64,000 bases of DNA from NCBI GenBank assembly GCA_965218555.1, contig OZ244625.1, forward strand, positions 3,410,001 through 3,474,000. Reading direction: 5' to 3'. Below are positions 54,729-63,522 of this stretch, piece after piece. The notes below the pieces were generated by a model. It saw only the letters and a list, made by a program, of their open reading frames with translations, was not told the origin of the DNA and did no database searches. Both the position numbers and the translations under genes were made by a program. Source of the stretch: JAPPLB01 sp965218555. Its GTDB lineage: Bacteria > Acidobacteriota > Terriglobia > Bryobacterales > UBA6623. Each line of letters opens with the position of its first letter. Within the stretch, counting starts at the first letter, position 1.

Positions 54729-55930
54729 GAGCCCTGCTTTCGCAACTCGAGTTTGGCGACCGCCTCGCGATGAACTTCATCCGGTCCGTCGGCCAGGCGG
54801 AGAGTGCGCGCGTGAGCCCACAGCGCCGCCAACGGGAAGTCGGCCGAAACGCCTCCGCCGCCGTGCGCCTGAATCGCGCGGTCGATTGCGCGCAACGCCA
54901 TGTTGGGCGCCACAACCTTGATCATGGCAATCTCTGCGCGGGCCGCCTTGCTGCCCACCGTATCCATCAAGTGCGCCGCCTTGAGGGTCAGCAACCGCGC
55001 CGGATCGATCTCCATCCGAGAGTTCGCGATGTCCGCCCGGATCGTCCCCTGCTCGGCAAGCGGCTTGCCGAAGGCCACCCGCTCCTTGACGCGCTTGCAC
55101 ATCATCTCCAGCGCGCGCTCGGCCATGCCGATCAGCCGCATGCAGTGATGAATCCGTCCCGGCCCCAGGCGGCCCTGCGCGATCTCGAATCCACGGCCTT
55201 CGCCCAATAACAGATTCGCGGCCGGCACGCGCACATCCTCGAAGAGCACCTCGCCGTGTCCGTGGGGTGCTTCGTCGTATCCGTAGACCGATAGCAGCCG
55301 CTTGATCGTGATTCCCGCTGTGTCCATCGGCGCCAGGATCATCGACTGCTGCTTGTGCTTCGGGCCGTCGGGGTCCGTCTTGCCCATGAAGATCCCGATC
55401 TTGCACCTCGGGTCGCCTGCTCCCGTCGTCCACCACTTGCGCCCGTTCAGCACGTACTCATCGCCATCGCGCACGATGCTCGACCGGATGTTCGTTGCAT
55501 CGGACGAAGCCACGTCCGGTTCCGTCATCAAGAAGCACGACCGCATCTCGCCGCTCAGAAGCGGCTCGAGCCATTGCTTCTTCTGCTGCTCAGTGCCGTA
55601 GAGAATCAACGTCTCCATGTTCCCGACGTCCGGGGCGTTGCAGTTGAAGACTTCCGGCGCGATCAGCGACCGTCCCATGACCTCGCACAGCGGTGCGTAC
55701 TCCAGGTTGCGCAGTCCGGTACCGTACGCCGGATCGGAGCAGAACAGGTTCCACAGCTCCGCTTCGCGCGCCTTCGCCTTCAACTCCTCCATCACGGGTG
55801 GAAGCCGCCAACGGCCGACCTCATTGAGCTGTCGATCGAACGTTCCCTCGTTCGGATAGACATGCTCGGCCATGAACGCTTCCAGCTTCGTCCGGAGTGC
55901 AATGATCCGTGGCGAGGGCTCCAGGTTCAT
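54725..55930 (-). CDS. acyl-CoA dehydrogenase (ACAD10/11-like)
   Basis: 401 residues from the ATG at 55930 (MNLEPSPR). The flavin and acyl-CoA motifs are present: CFLMTEPDVASSDATNI near 140, YVLNGRKWWTTGAGDPRCK near 165, and the C-terminal QAHGGGGVSADFPLA plus ARTLRLADGPDEVHRE. It introduces the alpha-beta double bond in an acyl-CoA; the particular subgroup resembles ACAD10/11, which handles long or 4-hydroxy acyl chains. First gene of an operon with the Nramp-like protein (4-base overlap) and lipoprotein amidohydrolase. Divergent from surE. Confidence 0.94.
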   Translation of the reverse strand: MNLEPSPRIIALRTKLEAFMAEHVYPNEGTFDRQLNEVGRWRLPPVMEELKAKAREAELWNLFCSDPAYGTGLRNLEYAPLCEVMGRSLIAPEVFNCNAPDVGNMETLILYGTEQQKKQWLEPLLSGEMRSCFLMTEPDVASSDATNIRSSIVRDGDEYVLNGRKWWTTGAGDPRCKIGIFMGKTDPDGPKHKQQSMILAPMDTAGITIKRLLSVYGYDEAPHGHGEVLFEDVRVPAANLLLGEGRGFEIAQGRLGPGRIHHCMRLIGMAERALEMMCKRVKERVAFGKPLAEQGTIRADIANSRMEIDPARLLTLKAAHLMDTVGSKAARAEIAMIKVVAPNMALRAIDRAIQAHGGGGVSADFPLAALWAHARTLRLADGPDEVHREAVAKLELRKQGS

Positions 55931-56025
55931 AACGCGGATGCCTATTCTACAACCAATCTCCACTCGGCTCGCGCCGGATGTCGGGCTCCGGCCCGCTACG
56001 AAGGTTATCCTCGTAGTAAAGTTGC

Positions 56026-56727
56026 ATGAAACTCCTGCTCACCAACGACGACGGCATCGAAGCGCCCGGTCTGGAAGCTCTCCTGCAGGTTGCGAAAGGT
56101 CTTGGCGAGATCCTGGTGGCGGCGCCTCGCGAGCCGGCGTCGGGCATCAGCCATGCCACGACGACCGACAGTCCGCTCCGCGTCCATGCTCATCACCCCA
56201 AGCGCTATTCCGTCGAGGGCACGCCTGCCGACTGCGTGCGCGTGGCTCTACATCGCCATGAGTCCGGCTTCGATTGCGTCCTCGCGGGCATCAACGACGG
56301 ATCCAATCTCGGCGTCGATGTCTACCATTCCGGCACTGTCGCCGCCGTGAGGGAAGCCGCGATTCACGGTGTGAAAGCGATCGCCGTTTCCCAATATCAC
56401 AACCGGCCTTTGGAAACAGCGGACTGGCGAAGGGCGGTTCTTTGGACAAAGCCCCTCATCGAGGATCTGCTGGCACAGCCCTCTCTTCCCGGCCAGTTCT
56501 GGAACGTGAACCTGCCGATGCCGGACGAAACCGAAGAGCCTCCCGAGGTCGTCTATTGCGCGCTCGACCCCTCACCCCTGCCACTCAGCTTTTGCGAAGA
56601 AAACGATCTGTTGCACTACAACGGACGGTACTCCTTGCGCCCGAGGCGAGACGGTCTCGACGTGGATGTCTGCTTCGGTGGCAAGATCGCCGTATCGGTG
56701 TTAAACGTCGCCAACAGCGTGCCCTGA
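56026..56727 (+). CDS. surE: 5'/3'-nucleotidase SurE
   Basis: 233 residues. The metal site opens with LLLTNDDGIEAPGLEAL at residues 3-19; VLAGINDGSNLGVDVYHSGT near 84 carries the conserved Asn and the SGT loop. It removes phosphate from nucleoside monophosphates, mainly in stationary phase. It lies 95 bases from the divergent acyl-CoA dehydrogenase gene. A shared terminator with the convergent peroxidase lies downstream. Confidence 0.94.
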   Translation: MKLLLTNDDGIEAPGLEALLQVAKGLGEILVAAPREPASGISHATTTDSPLRVHAHHPKRYSVEGTPADCVRVALHRHESGFDCVLAGINDGSNLGVDVYHSGTVAAVREAAIHGVKAIAVSQYHNRPLETADWRRAVLWTKPLIEDLLAQPSLPGQFWNVNLPMPDETEEPPEVVYCALDPSPLPLSFCEENDLLHYNGRYSLRPRRDGLDVDVCFGGKIAVSVLNVANSVP

Positions 56728-56885
56728 GGCCGCCACCTCACCGAGAAACGATACGGCGCCTCAAGCTTCGATTCGTCGGACGATCCGTCCGGCGACCGGG
56801 GTGTCAGTTCCCCTATGGCTGACAAAGACGAGGTGCTACGACCTGGTTCGGAAGCCGCGGGTTTGATGGGATGGGTGATGGTGAA

Positions 56886-56911
56886 GGGCCGAACCTTCGA
56901 AGGTCCGGCCC
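56886..56911 (-). terminator. hairpin between convergent surE and cytochrome c peroxidase genes
   Basis: GGGCCGAACCT-TCGA-AGGTCCGGCCC: an 11-base stem with one mismatch and a four-base loop. It starts 15 bases beyond the peroxidase stop. The T-run after it is weak on either strand, so efficiency is uncertain; it may serve both genes. Confidence 0.6.
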
Positions 56912-56926
56912 ACAAGGAACTGCCGG

Positions 56927-58003
56927 TTACGGCAACATCGGTTCCATAATCGTGTATTCAACGTCAAGCGACTTCAAGAACGCCACCAGGTCCGCTTTGT
57001 CCTCGTCCGTGAGGTTGGCGTCCTTGGCGTCGGCCAGATTCGTCTCGTCCAACCACTCGTTGGCCTTGCCGCCGGTAGTCATCAGCTCAACGGCATCCTC
57101 GAGCGTCGCCACGCTGCCATCGTGCATATAGGGCGCGGACTTGCTGATGTCGAGCAACGTAGGCGTCTTGAACGCACCCGTGTCTTTTTCGTCTCCGGAG
57201 ACCTTGGCGCGGCCCACATCGGGCGTCTCCGCATCCATGCCGATGCCGACGTTGTGGTACTGCAGGTCCGTCAGCAGCAGGCCGTCGTGGCAGTTCGTGC
57301 ACTTGGCCTTCTCGCTGAATACCGTCCAACCGCGTTTCGCCTGTTCGCTGATTGCCGAGTCGTCCCCACTCCGGAACTTCACCCAGGCCGAATCGGCAGC
57401 CACGATCGTACGCATGAACGAAGCGACGGCCATCGCTACGTTATCCGGCGTGGCGTCCTCGCCAAAGATCGCGTTGAACTGCTCCTTGTAGCCGGCGATC
57501 TCGTTCAACTTGGCGCAGATGTCACCCATGCTCGGTGCGCCGTCATTGCCGGATGCGCCCATGTTGCCCCCGCCCCATGCGCCTTGCACCTGTTTTTCGA
57601 GAGCGCCCGAACGACCGTCCCAGTAAAGCTCCGAGTGGTAGCCGATATTCCAGAGCGTCGGGCTCGACCGCGTCAACGTCTTGTCGAACGCGCCGATGGC
57701 GACCGGCTTGCCGTCGGTCAGACCGTGTTCCTTGAGGTGGCAGCCATAGCAGGAACGATTGCCGTCACCGCTCAGCCGCTTGTCGTAGTAAAGCTGCTTG
57801 CCGAGCGCGACCTTTTCCGCGGTCATGGGATTGTCCGCGGGAATCTCCATCTCGGCGTAGCCTTCAAGCTGTGGGAAGGCGGCCGCTTCCGGTTCGGGGT
57901 CTTCGGACGTTGGGACGTCGCAGCCCACGAATCCGAGCGCCGCGACCAATACCGCCAAAGCCACGATCACCGCGTGACGGTCTTCTTGCCAAAAGGACAG
58001 CAT
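56927..58003 (-). CDS. di-heme cytochrome c peroxidase (MauG/CcpA family) lipoprotein
   Basis: 358 residues. The ATG at 58003 has a perfect AAAGGAGG site 6-7 bases upstream; an earlier start at 58084 falls in the promoter. The signal (VIVALAVLVAALGFVGC) ends in a lipobox. Two heme c motifs follow: CYGCH near 88 and CTNCH near 215, with a C-terminal PYMHDGSVATLEDAV and KTPTLLDIS typical of the family. It reduces hydrogen peroxide in the periplasm with electrons from cytochrome c, or oxidises another protein as MauG does. A sigma70-like promoter lies 57 bases upstream. Confidence 0.92.
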   Translation of the reverse strand: MLSFWQEDRHAVIVALAVLVAALGFVGCDVPTSEDPEPEAAAFPQLEGYAEMEIPADNPMTAEKVALGKQLYYDKRLSGDGNRSCYGCHLKEHGLTDGKPVAIGAFDKTLTRSSPTLWNIGYHSELYWDGRSGALEKQVQGAWGGGNMGASGNDGAPSMGDICAKLNEIAGYKEQFNAIFGEDATPDNVAMAVASFMRTIVAADSAWVKFRSGDDSAISEQAKRGWTVFSEKAKCTNCHDGLLLTDLQYHNVGIGMDAETPDVGRAKVSGDEKDTGAFKTPTLLDISKSAPYMHDGSVATLEDAVELMTTGGKANEWLDETNLADAKDANLTDEDKADLVAFLKSLDVEYTIMEPMLP

Positions 58004-58059
58004 GACGTTCCTCCTTTGAGGCTTCTTCGCAGGGAGACTTTCTGCTTTGAAGTGTAGAT

Positions 58060-58089
58060 ATTGTATCGCCGCGTTTTGGCACATATCAA
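58060..58089 (-). promoter_or_regulatory. sigma70-like promoter for the di-heme peroxidase gene
   Basis: On the minus strand TTGATA (58089-58084) and TACAAT (58065-58060) are 18 bases apart. The leader to the ATG at 58003 is about 50 bases and contains a strong ribosome-binding site. Same spacing and -10 box as the ffh promoter at 15316-15345. Confidence 0.6.
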
Positions 58090-58121
58090 GGGGAAATTCC
58101 GCATATCGAGCCGCGCTGACG

Positions 58122-59579
58122 CTAGCGAAACTCCGCCTTCACCCGTTTGAGTTCCTCCGCCTCCGGCAACTTCCGGTAATAGGGATCGAGCGGAAAGCAG
58201 CCCGAGATCATCCCGTTGCGCGGCCCCGTCGTGCAGTCGCTGAACGTACGGCAGATCCGTTTCGTTTCCAGCGAGCCGCTTTCGAGAACGTCCCGCGGCA
58301 GCGTCGGATACGACAACACCACGCGACCCAATCCAACCGAATCCGTCCGCCCCGTCCGCACCGCCCATTGCGCCACGTGCGGCAGATACTCCTGTAGATA
58401 AGAATACGCGGTGCCCACGACCGTCATTTCGGGGAAACGCTTCCTGATCGCGGCGGCAACCTCGATTTGGCGTGCGCAACCGACAAGCGGGTCTTCGGGG
58501 GGCTGATAGCCGTCGGAAGGCGGAAACAGCGCCGGGCGCTGAATGTGCGGGTTGTAGTAGGGGCTGCCGCCGCTCGCGTTCAGCATCCGAATCCCGAGTT
58601 CCTCCAGCAGCGTGACGAACTTCTCCGTCTCGCTCAGGTCGTACTTCGTCGGCTCGTCCGTGTCGACCCCGAACCCATACCGGTAGACTCCAGAGAACTC
58701 GTCCGGGATGCCCGGCCCGAGCTTCGTCCCCTCGCGCCGGCTCGCATCGGGGTGAAACGGGATCAAATCAAAGGCGCTCATACGAACCGCGATCTTGATC
58801 TTCTTCGTACTCGCGAGGATGCCCTGAACAACTTCGCGCAGAAAACGAGTTCGATTCTCGAAAGACCCGCCGTAGGGCCCCGGCCGGATGTGACTGCTGA
58901 GGAACTCATGCCCGAGATAACCGTGGCAGTGCTTCACGTCGACGAACATCGCCCCGCACTCCTCGGCGATCTTGCCCGCCGCGATGAAGCGATCGATGAT
59001 GCGCCGGACATCGTCGTCGGTGAGCACCGGATAGTCGTCCCCCAGGCCAAACTTGCGGTCTAGCACGTGGTGGCGGTAAAGGATTTTTGGCTCAGGCCTG
59101 TCCTTGCGGAAAGGTTTCGAGAAGCGGCCCGAATGTGTGAGCTGAAAGCCGACGAGCAGATCGTCCGTCGACCCGAACTCGATACGGTGCGTCTCGAGAA
59201 GCTCTTCGAGAAGTTCCGCCAAGCCGTCTTGCGTCTCTTCACTGATGATCAACTGGTTGGGGTTGGCGCGCGAATCGGGCAGAACCGCCATCGCTTCGCC
59301 ACCCCAAATCCACTTAGCGCCGCTACGGCCGAAGTTGCGCCAACGCCGGCGGACGAATTCGCTCGGCCGTCCGTCGGTTTCCGCGTCCCAGCCCTCCATG
59401 GGATGGATCGTGAATCGATTGCCGACCCGAAATCCGTCCACCGTCATCGGCGCGGCCAACGGAGACCCTGGCGCCGTCTCGATGGCGTCTTCGCACTCGA
59501 TCTTCAGTCCGAGCTTCGCCAAATGAGCCCGAAACGATTCGACCGTCTTGAAAGTGGCAACGCGAGGGTAAGAGGACAT
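58122..59579 (-). CDS. NADH:flavin oxidoreductase (Old Yellow Enzyme-like)
   Basis: 485 residues from the ATG at 59579. FMN TIM barrel: RFTIHPMEGWDAETDGRP near residue 55, GFQLTHSGRFSKP near 135, VDVKHCHGYLGHEFLS near 220 with the catalytic His-Xaa-His/Asn region, and a C-terminal VGLGRVVLSYPTLPRDVL. The extra C-terminal cysteines (CRTFSDCTTGPRNGMISGC) resemble the Fe-S binding region of the larger 2,4-dienoyl-CoA reductase-type members, but no second flavin domain follows. It reduces activated C=C bonds; substrate unknown. Neighbours on the other strand encode a phosphotriesterase-family protein and an aldolase. Confidence 0.87.
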   Translation of the reverse strand: MSSYPRVATFKTVESFRAHLAKLGLKIECEDAIETAPGSPLAAPMTVDGFRVGNRFTIHPMEGWDAETDGRPSEFVRRRWRNFGRSGAKWIWGGEAMAVLPDSRANPNQLIISEETQDGLAELLEELLETHRIEFGSTDDLLVGFQLTHSGRFSKPFRKDRPEPKILYRHHVLDRKFGLGDDYPVLTDDDVRRIIDRFIAAGKIAEECGAMFVDVKHCHGYLGHEFLSSHIRPGPYGGSFENRTRFLREVVQGILASTKKIKIAVRMSAFDLIPFHPDASRREGTKLGPGIPDEFSGVYRYGFGVDTDEPTKYDLSETEKFVTLLEELGIRMLNASGGSPYYNPHIQRPALFPPSDGYQPPEDPLVGCARQIEVAAAIRKRFPEMTVVGTAYSYLQEYLPHVAQWAVRTGRTDSVGLGRVVLSYPTLPRDVLESGSLETKRICRTFSDCTTGPRNGMISGCFPLDPYYRKLPEAEELKRVKAEFR

Positions 59580-59714
59580 ACGGGTTGAGTCACCAGTATA
59601 GGTTGAGCGGCGTGTCGCGCTCTCTGGCGCGGGCTGAAGAGCGCCCATCGCTCCCAGACGGCGCGGCCGGTGCGCGGCCCGGTTTTACTTTGATACGCTT
59701 GTTCTGAAAAACCC

Positions 59715-60764
59715 ATGGCGACGGACACGCAAGGAAAGATCCTGACCGTAACCGGACCGATCGAACCGGAAGATCTGGGCAAGACCCTCATTCACGAGCA
59801 CCTTTTCTTCGACCTGACGTGCTACTTCCGCCCGCCGCAGGATGAGCGGGGCAAGAGCCTTGCCGACGAGGAGCTGCTGTTGTCGAATCTGGGCTGGGTA
59901 CGGCAGAACATCATGAGCTCACGGCCCAACTTGGTGATGGACGATGCCAGCGTCGTGGAAGCCGAAGTGGGGAAGTTTCAGGACCTCGGCGGCGCCGCCC
60001 TCGTGGACCAGACCATTCGAGGCATCGCTCCGAACCCGCAAGGGCTGGCCCGGGTCTCGGCCCGCACCGGCGTCCAGATCGTTGCCGGCAACGGCTATTA
60101 CATCCATCCCTCGCACCCGCCGGACATGGACGACAAGACCATTGAAGAAATCAGGGCCGAAATCGTTCGCAACGTGACCGAGGGCATCGACGGCAGCGGC
60201 ATTCGGTCCGGTCTGATCGGCGAGATCGGGGCGTGTTGGCCGCTTCATCCGAATGAAGAGAAGTGCATCCGAGCGTCCGCGCAGGCGCATCGGGAAACCG
60301 GGGCGCCCATCTCGATTCACCCCGGTCACAGTGTCGACTCACCACCAACGATACTGGACATACTCGAAGCGGAGGGAGTCGACCCCAGCCGCGTCATGAT
60401 GAGCCACATCGAAAACAGGAACCGTGACGAGATCGACCTCTATCGCAGGCTGGCCGACCGCGGATGCAACCTCAGCTTCGACTCTTTCGGCCGGGACATC
60501 TACTTCGCATACGCGGGCCGCCATCATCCATCGGATGACATTCGAGTGAACATCATCGCCGAGCTGGTTCGGCAGGGGTACGTCGAACAGATCTACGTCG
60601 CACAGGACTGCAGCTTCAAATCGGACCTGGCGACTTATGGCGGGTATGGTTACGGCCATGTTCTCGAAAACATCGTCCCGCGTCTGAAGGCGCGAGACAT
60701 CTCCGACGATGATCTCGACAAGATCCTGGTCGAGAATCCCAGACGGTTTCTGACGATGCAGTGA
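59715..60764 (+). CDS. phosphotriesterase family metal-dependent hydrolase
   Basis: 349 residues. TIM barrel with a binuclear site: LIHEHLFFD (HxH) near residue 25, GEIGACWPL near 172, ISIHPGH near 196, MMSHIENRNRDEI near 224 and QDCSFKSDL near 298 (final aspartate). In phosphotriesterase itself the bridging ligand is a carboxylated lysine; here the equivalent position appears to be the glutamate of GEIG, as in PHP-type and lactonase-like relatives. So lactone or ester hydrolysis is more likely than organophosphate hydrolysis. It is followed 162 bases on by an aldolase gene on the same strand. Confidence 0.88.
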   Translation: MATDTQGKILTVTGPIEPEDLGKTLIHEHLFFDLTCYFRPPQDERGKSLADEELLLSNLGWVRQNIMSSRPNLVMDDASVVEAEVGKFQDLGGAALVDQTIRGIAPNPQGLARVSARTGVQIVAGNGYYIHPSHPPDMDDKTIEEIRAEIVRNVTEGIDGSGIRSGLIGEIGACWPLHPNEEKCIRASAQAHRETGAPISIHPGHSVDSPPTILDILEAEGVDPSRVMMSHIENRNRDEIDLYRRLADRGCNLSFDSFGRDIYFAYAGRHHPSDDIRVNIIAELVRQGYVEQIYVAQDCSFKSDLATYGGYGYGHVLENIVPRLKARDISDDDLDKILVENPRRFLTMQ

Positions 60765-60926
60765 CCCGGCATCTGAAGACTCATCGCTGTGTGGCCTGAA
60801 CAGAAACAGCGCGGCGGACGAGAACGCCCAGTCGGACGCGGCGGACGCCAAGAGGCCATCGCACCCAGAGACAGGGGATGCCTTCACGCGGCTGCTTCTG
60901 TCTCAGACTGAGGAAGGCGACACGAC

Positions 60927-61730
60927 ATGCCTGACTTTGTAAATCCCTTGAAAGCAAGACTCGCGGCCGGTGATCCTGTTCTCGGCACTTGGATCTGGTC
61001 CACCGACCCTTGCTCGGCCGAAATGATGGCGCAGTCCGGGTTCGATTGGCTGCTGATCGACGTGGAGCACAGTCACATCGGCCCGGAGTCGTTGCGCAAC
61101 ATCATCATGGCCGTCGATCGTTACGAGTGCGCCCCGATCGTGCGCACCAAGGTGGGCGATATCGACTCGATCAAGGTGTCGCTCGATGCGGGTGCGATGG
61201 GCGTGATCATCCCCCAGATCAATACTCCCGAGGAAGCGCAGTGGGCCGTCACGCACACCAAGTACGCGCCGCTGGGGAAGCGGGGCATCGGGGCCTTACG
61301 CGCGACGGCCTACGGAACTCGCTGGGACGAGTACCTGAGTCAAGCGAACGAACAGATCCTGACGATCGTGCAAATCGAGGACCGCCAGGCGATCGACAAC
61401 CTTCCGCACATCCTGAGCACCCCCGGACTGGACGGCGTCTTTGTCGGCGCGCTCGACCTCTCCCAATCGATGGGGATTCTCCCCGGCCTAACCGATCCGA
61501 GACTGGATGCATCCGTCGATCGGGTGATCGCCGCAGCTCGAGCCGGAGATCTGGTGGTCGGGGCCTGCGTGACCTGGGACGACGTTGATTCTCTGGTTGC
61601 GAAAGGCGTGACGATGCCGGTCATCGGAGCCGACGTTGAATTCATGTTCGAGACAGCTCGCGCGTGCACAAAAAAATGGCGCCAAGCCCGAGAAAAGGTA
61701 ACCGTCCAGGCCGCCGGCTCCGGCGAATGA
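60927..61730 (+). CDS. HpcH/HpaI aldolase/citrate lyase family protein
   Basis: 267 residues. TIM barrel of the 2-keto-3-deoxy or 4-hydroxy-2-oxo acid aldolases: GTWIWSTDPCSAEMMAQSGF near 20, LLIDVEHSHIG near 43 (Asp, Glu and His of the metal/base site), GAMGVIIPQINTPEEA near 89 and DGVFVGALDLSQSMGI near 170. Class II, metal-dependent; cleaves a 2-keto acid to pyruvate plus an aldehyde. AGGAAGG precedes the ATG. With the upstream phosphotriesterase-family hydrolase it may form a short catabolic unit. The following short-chain dehydrogenase, on the opposite strand, is broken. Confidence 0.91.
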   Translation: MPDFVNPLKARLAAGDPVLGTWIWSTDPCSAEMMAQSGFDWLLIDVEHSHIGPESLRNIIMAVDRYECAPIVRTKVGDIDSIKVSLDAGAMGVIIPQINTPEEAQWAVTHTKYAPLGKRGIGALRATAYGTRWDEYLSQANEQILTIVQIEDRQAIDNLPHILSTPGLDGVFVGALDLSQSMGILPGLTDPRLDASVDRVIAAARAGDLVVGACVTWDDVDSLVAKGVTMPVIGADVEFMFETARACTKKWRQAREKVTVQAAGSGE

Positions 61731-61743
61731 GGCGACCGCGCCG

Positions 61744-62453
61744 TCAGCTCATGACCAGCCCGCCGCTGATGTTCAAGGCCTGTCCCGTGATGTTGGCCAC
61801 CGCAGGAGACGCCAGAAACGAGACGAGTTCCGCCACCTCGCCGGGCTCGGTGATCTTCCCGAGCGGGATCTTCGCCAGCAAGCCTCGCCGGAACTCATCC
61901 AGGGGAACGCCGGCTTGTCGAGCGCCGGTTTCCAGGTCTTGCCGCGCCATCTCGGTCTTGGTCCAGCCGGGGCAGACGGCGTTGACGGTGATGCGACGGG
62001 ACGCCACCTCCAGAGCCAGCGCGCGCGTAAAGCCGATCACGGCGTGCTTGGAGGCGCAATAGGCGGTCTATCCGGCATCACCGGTCTTGCCGGAGATCGA
62101 CGCGATGCTGATCACCCGCCCGCCATCAGGCATGGAATACAAGGCGCGGCGCGTGCCGTAGAAGACACCGTCGAGATTGGTCGCCAGAACGCAGCGCCAC
62201 GTATCGTCTTCCGGATCGTCGATCGGGTTCGCGCGGCAGACCGCCGCGTTGTTGACGAGGATGTCAACGTGTTCATATTTCTCCGTCACCGAGTCGATGA
62301 AGCGATCAACTTGGACTCGGTCGCTGACATCGCAACACGATGAGAAGACGTCAATCCCGCCCCTGCGTATTTCTTCAGCCGTGCTGGTGAGCAGTACCTT
62401 CCGATACCCGCCGCTGCGCCCGTCACAACGGCGACCTTTTTTCGAAGAGGCAT
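61744..62453 (-). pseudogene. short-chain dehydrogenase/reductase, inactivated
   Basis: The gene starts at 62453 with an SDR opening (KKVAVVTGAAAGIGR). Right after it about 30 bases seem missing and the frame is lost; the neighbouring frame continues the fold as KVLLTSTAEEIRRGGIDVFS and then DILVNNAAVCRANP. A second lesion is an in-frame TAG at 62068-62070, between SISGKTGDAG and TAYCASKHAV, which sits just before the catalytic YxxxK. The C-terminal part (GFTRALALEVASRRITVNAV, then NITGQALNISGG) is intact in frame. With two lesions, assembly error is an unlikely full explanation. Confidence 0.85.
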
Positions 62454-62647
62454 GGGCTTCAGCAAATCACCGCATCGGGCATCCGGATCAACCTTGGGCA
62501 CGGCATGCGGCCCCCTACGCCGGCCGCGAAGACCGATGACATCTCGAACCCTGTCGACCCCTGCCTTCGGCAGCACGCCCGTCAAGTCGGGCTTGTCCCG
62601 TTGCTTGCTCGCCATGTGCCATGGCAGTCGGTACAGGAGGAGCGGTC

Positions 62648-63340
62648 TCAGTTCAGCACGAACACCAGCTTGCCGTCGGTAAGTTCGGCGCGTTGGGGAA
62701 ACCGCCGCGCCAGGTCGAGACTGTGGGTCACGGTGATGAGGATGGTGTTCTCCTCGCCGTGGAGCTCGAGCAGCAAGTCCGCTACGGCTTCGGCCGTGTG
62801 GCGATCGAGATTGCCCGTCGGCTCGTCGGCAAGAATCAGCGGGACCTTGTTGACCAGCGCCCGGGCGATGGCGACGCGTTGACGCTCGCCGCCGGACAGC
62901 TCCGCGGGGCGGTGCTCCATGCGATCGCTCAACCCAACGCGATCCAGCAGCTTGAGCGCCCGCTCCTTGGACTCAGCCGGACTTTGCGCCGAACTGGGCA
63001 CCATCGTCGGGATCAGCACGTTCTCGAGAGCCGTACACTGCGGCAGCAGGTGATGCTCCTGAAAGACGAAGCCGACTTGTTCATTGCGGAACGACGCCAA
63101 GTCCGTCTCGTCGAGCGCGAAAGGGTCTTGGGAGCCGACCGAGAGGGAGCCGGCGGTCGGAGTCTCGAGCGTCCCGAGCATGTAGAGCAGCGTGCTCTTG
63201 CCCGAGCCCGAGGGCCCCATGATCGCAAGCGCATCGCCGCGCTTCATCTCGAACGAGACGCCGCCAATGACGACGAGCGGGTCGCCGGGAGTGGGATACT
63301 CCTTGCGAAGATCTCTGACCACCAAGTGCGCGGCTGTCAT
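62648..63340 (-). CDS. ABC transporter ATP-binding protein (LolD/MacB type)
   Basis: 230 residues from the ATG at 63340 (MTAAHLVVRDLRKEY). Walker A GPSGSGKSTLLYMLG near residue 43, Q-loop FVFQEHHLLPQ near 90, signature LSGGERQRVAIARAL near 147 and Walker B LILADEPTGNLD follow. The LLPQxTALENVxxP segment and the size fit the LolD/MacB/FtsE-like group that works with FtsX-type permeases to move lipoproteins or export small molecules. No permease gene is adjacent; its neighbours are a pseudogene and a thioesterase, so the partner must be elsewhere. Confidence 0.92.
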   Translation of the reverse strand: MTAAHLVVRDLRKEYPTPGDPLVVIGGVSFEMKRGDALAIMGPSGSGKSTLLYMLGTLETPTAGSLSVGSQDPFALDETDLASFRNEQVGFVFQEHHLLPQCTALENVLIPTMVPSSAQSPAESKERALKLLDRVGLSDRMEHRPAELSGGERQRVAIARALVNKVPLILADEPTGNLDRHTAEAVADLLLELHGEENTILITVTHSLDLARRFPQRAELTDGKLVFVLN

Positions 63341-63522
63341 CGACCGATCGATTCCGGTAACAGGATCACGGCGCTGCCTCAGACCTTTCCGAATGTCATC
63401 ACAGCGGCGCCGAGTTGCTCTCGAAGAGTGTCCGTACTCCGGGTGCAAAGCCGGGTCGCCATGATCGCTGCTCCCTCTGACAACCTAACAAGGAGGTCAC
63501 ACACAGGACAAGCCTGGCAGGG

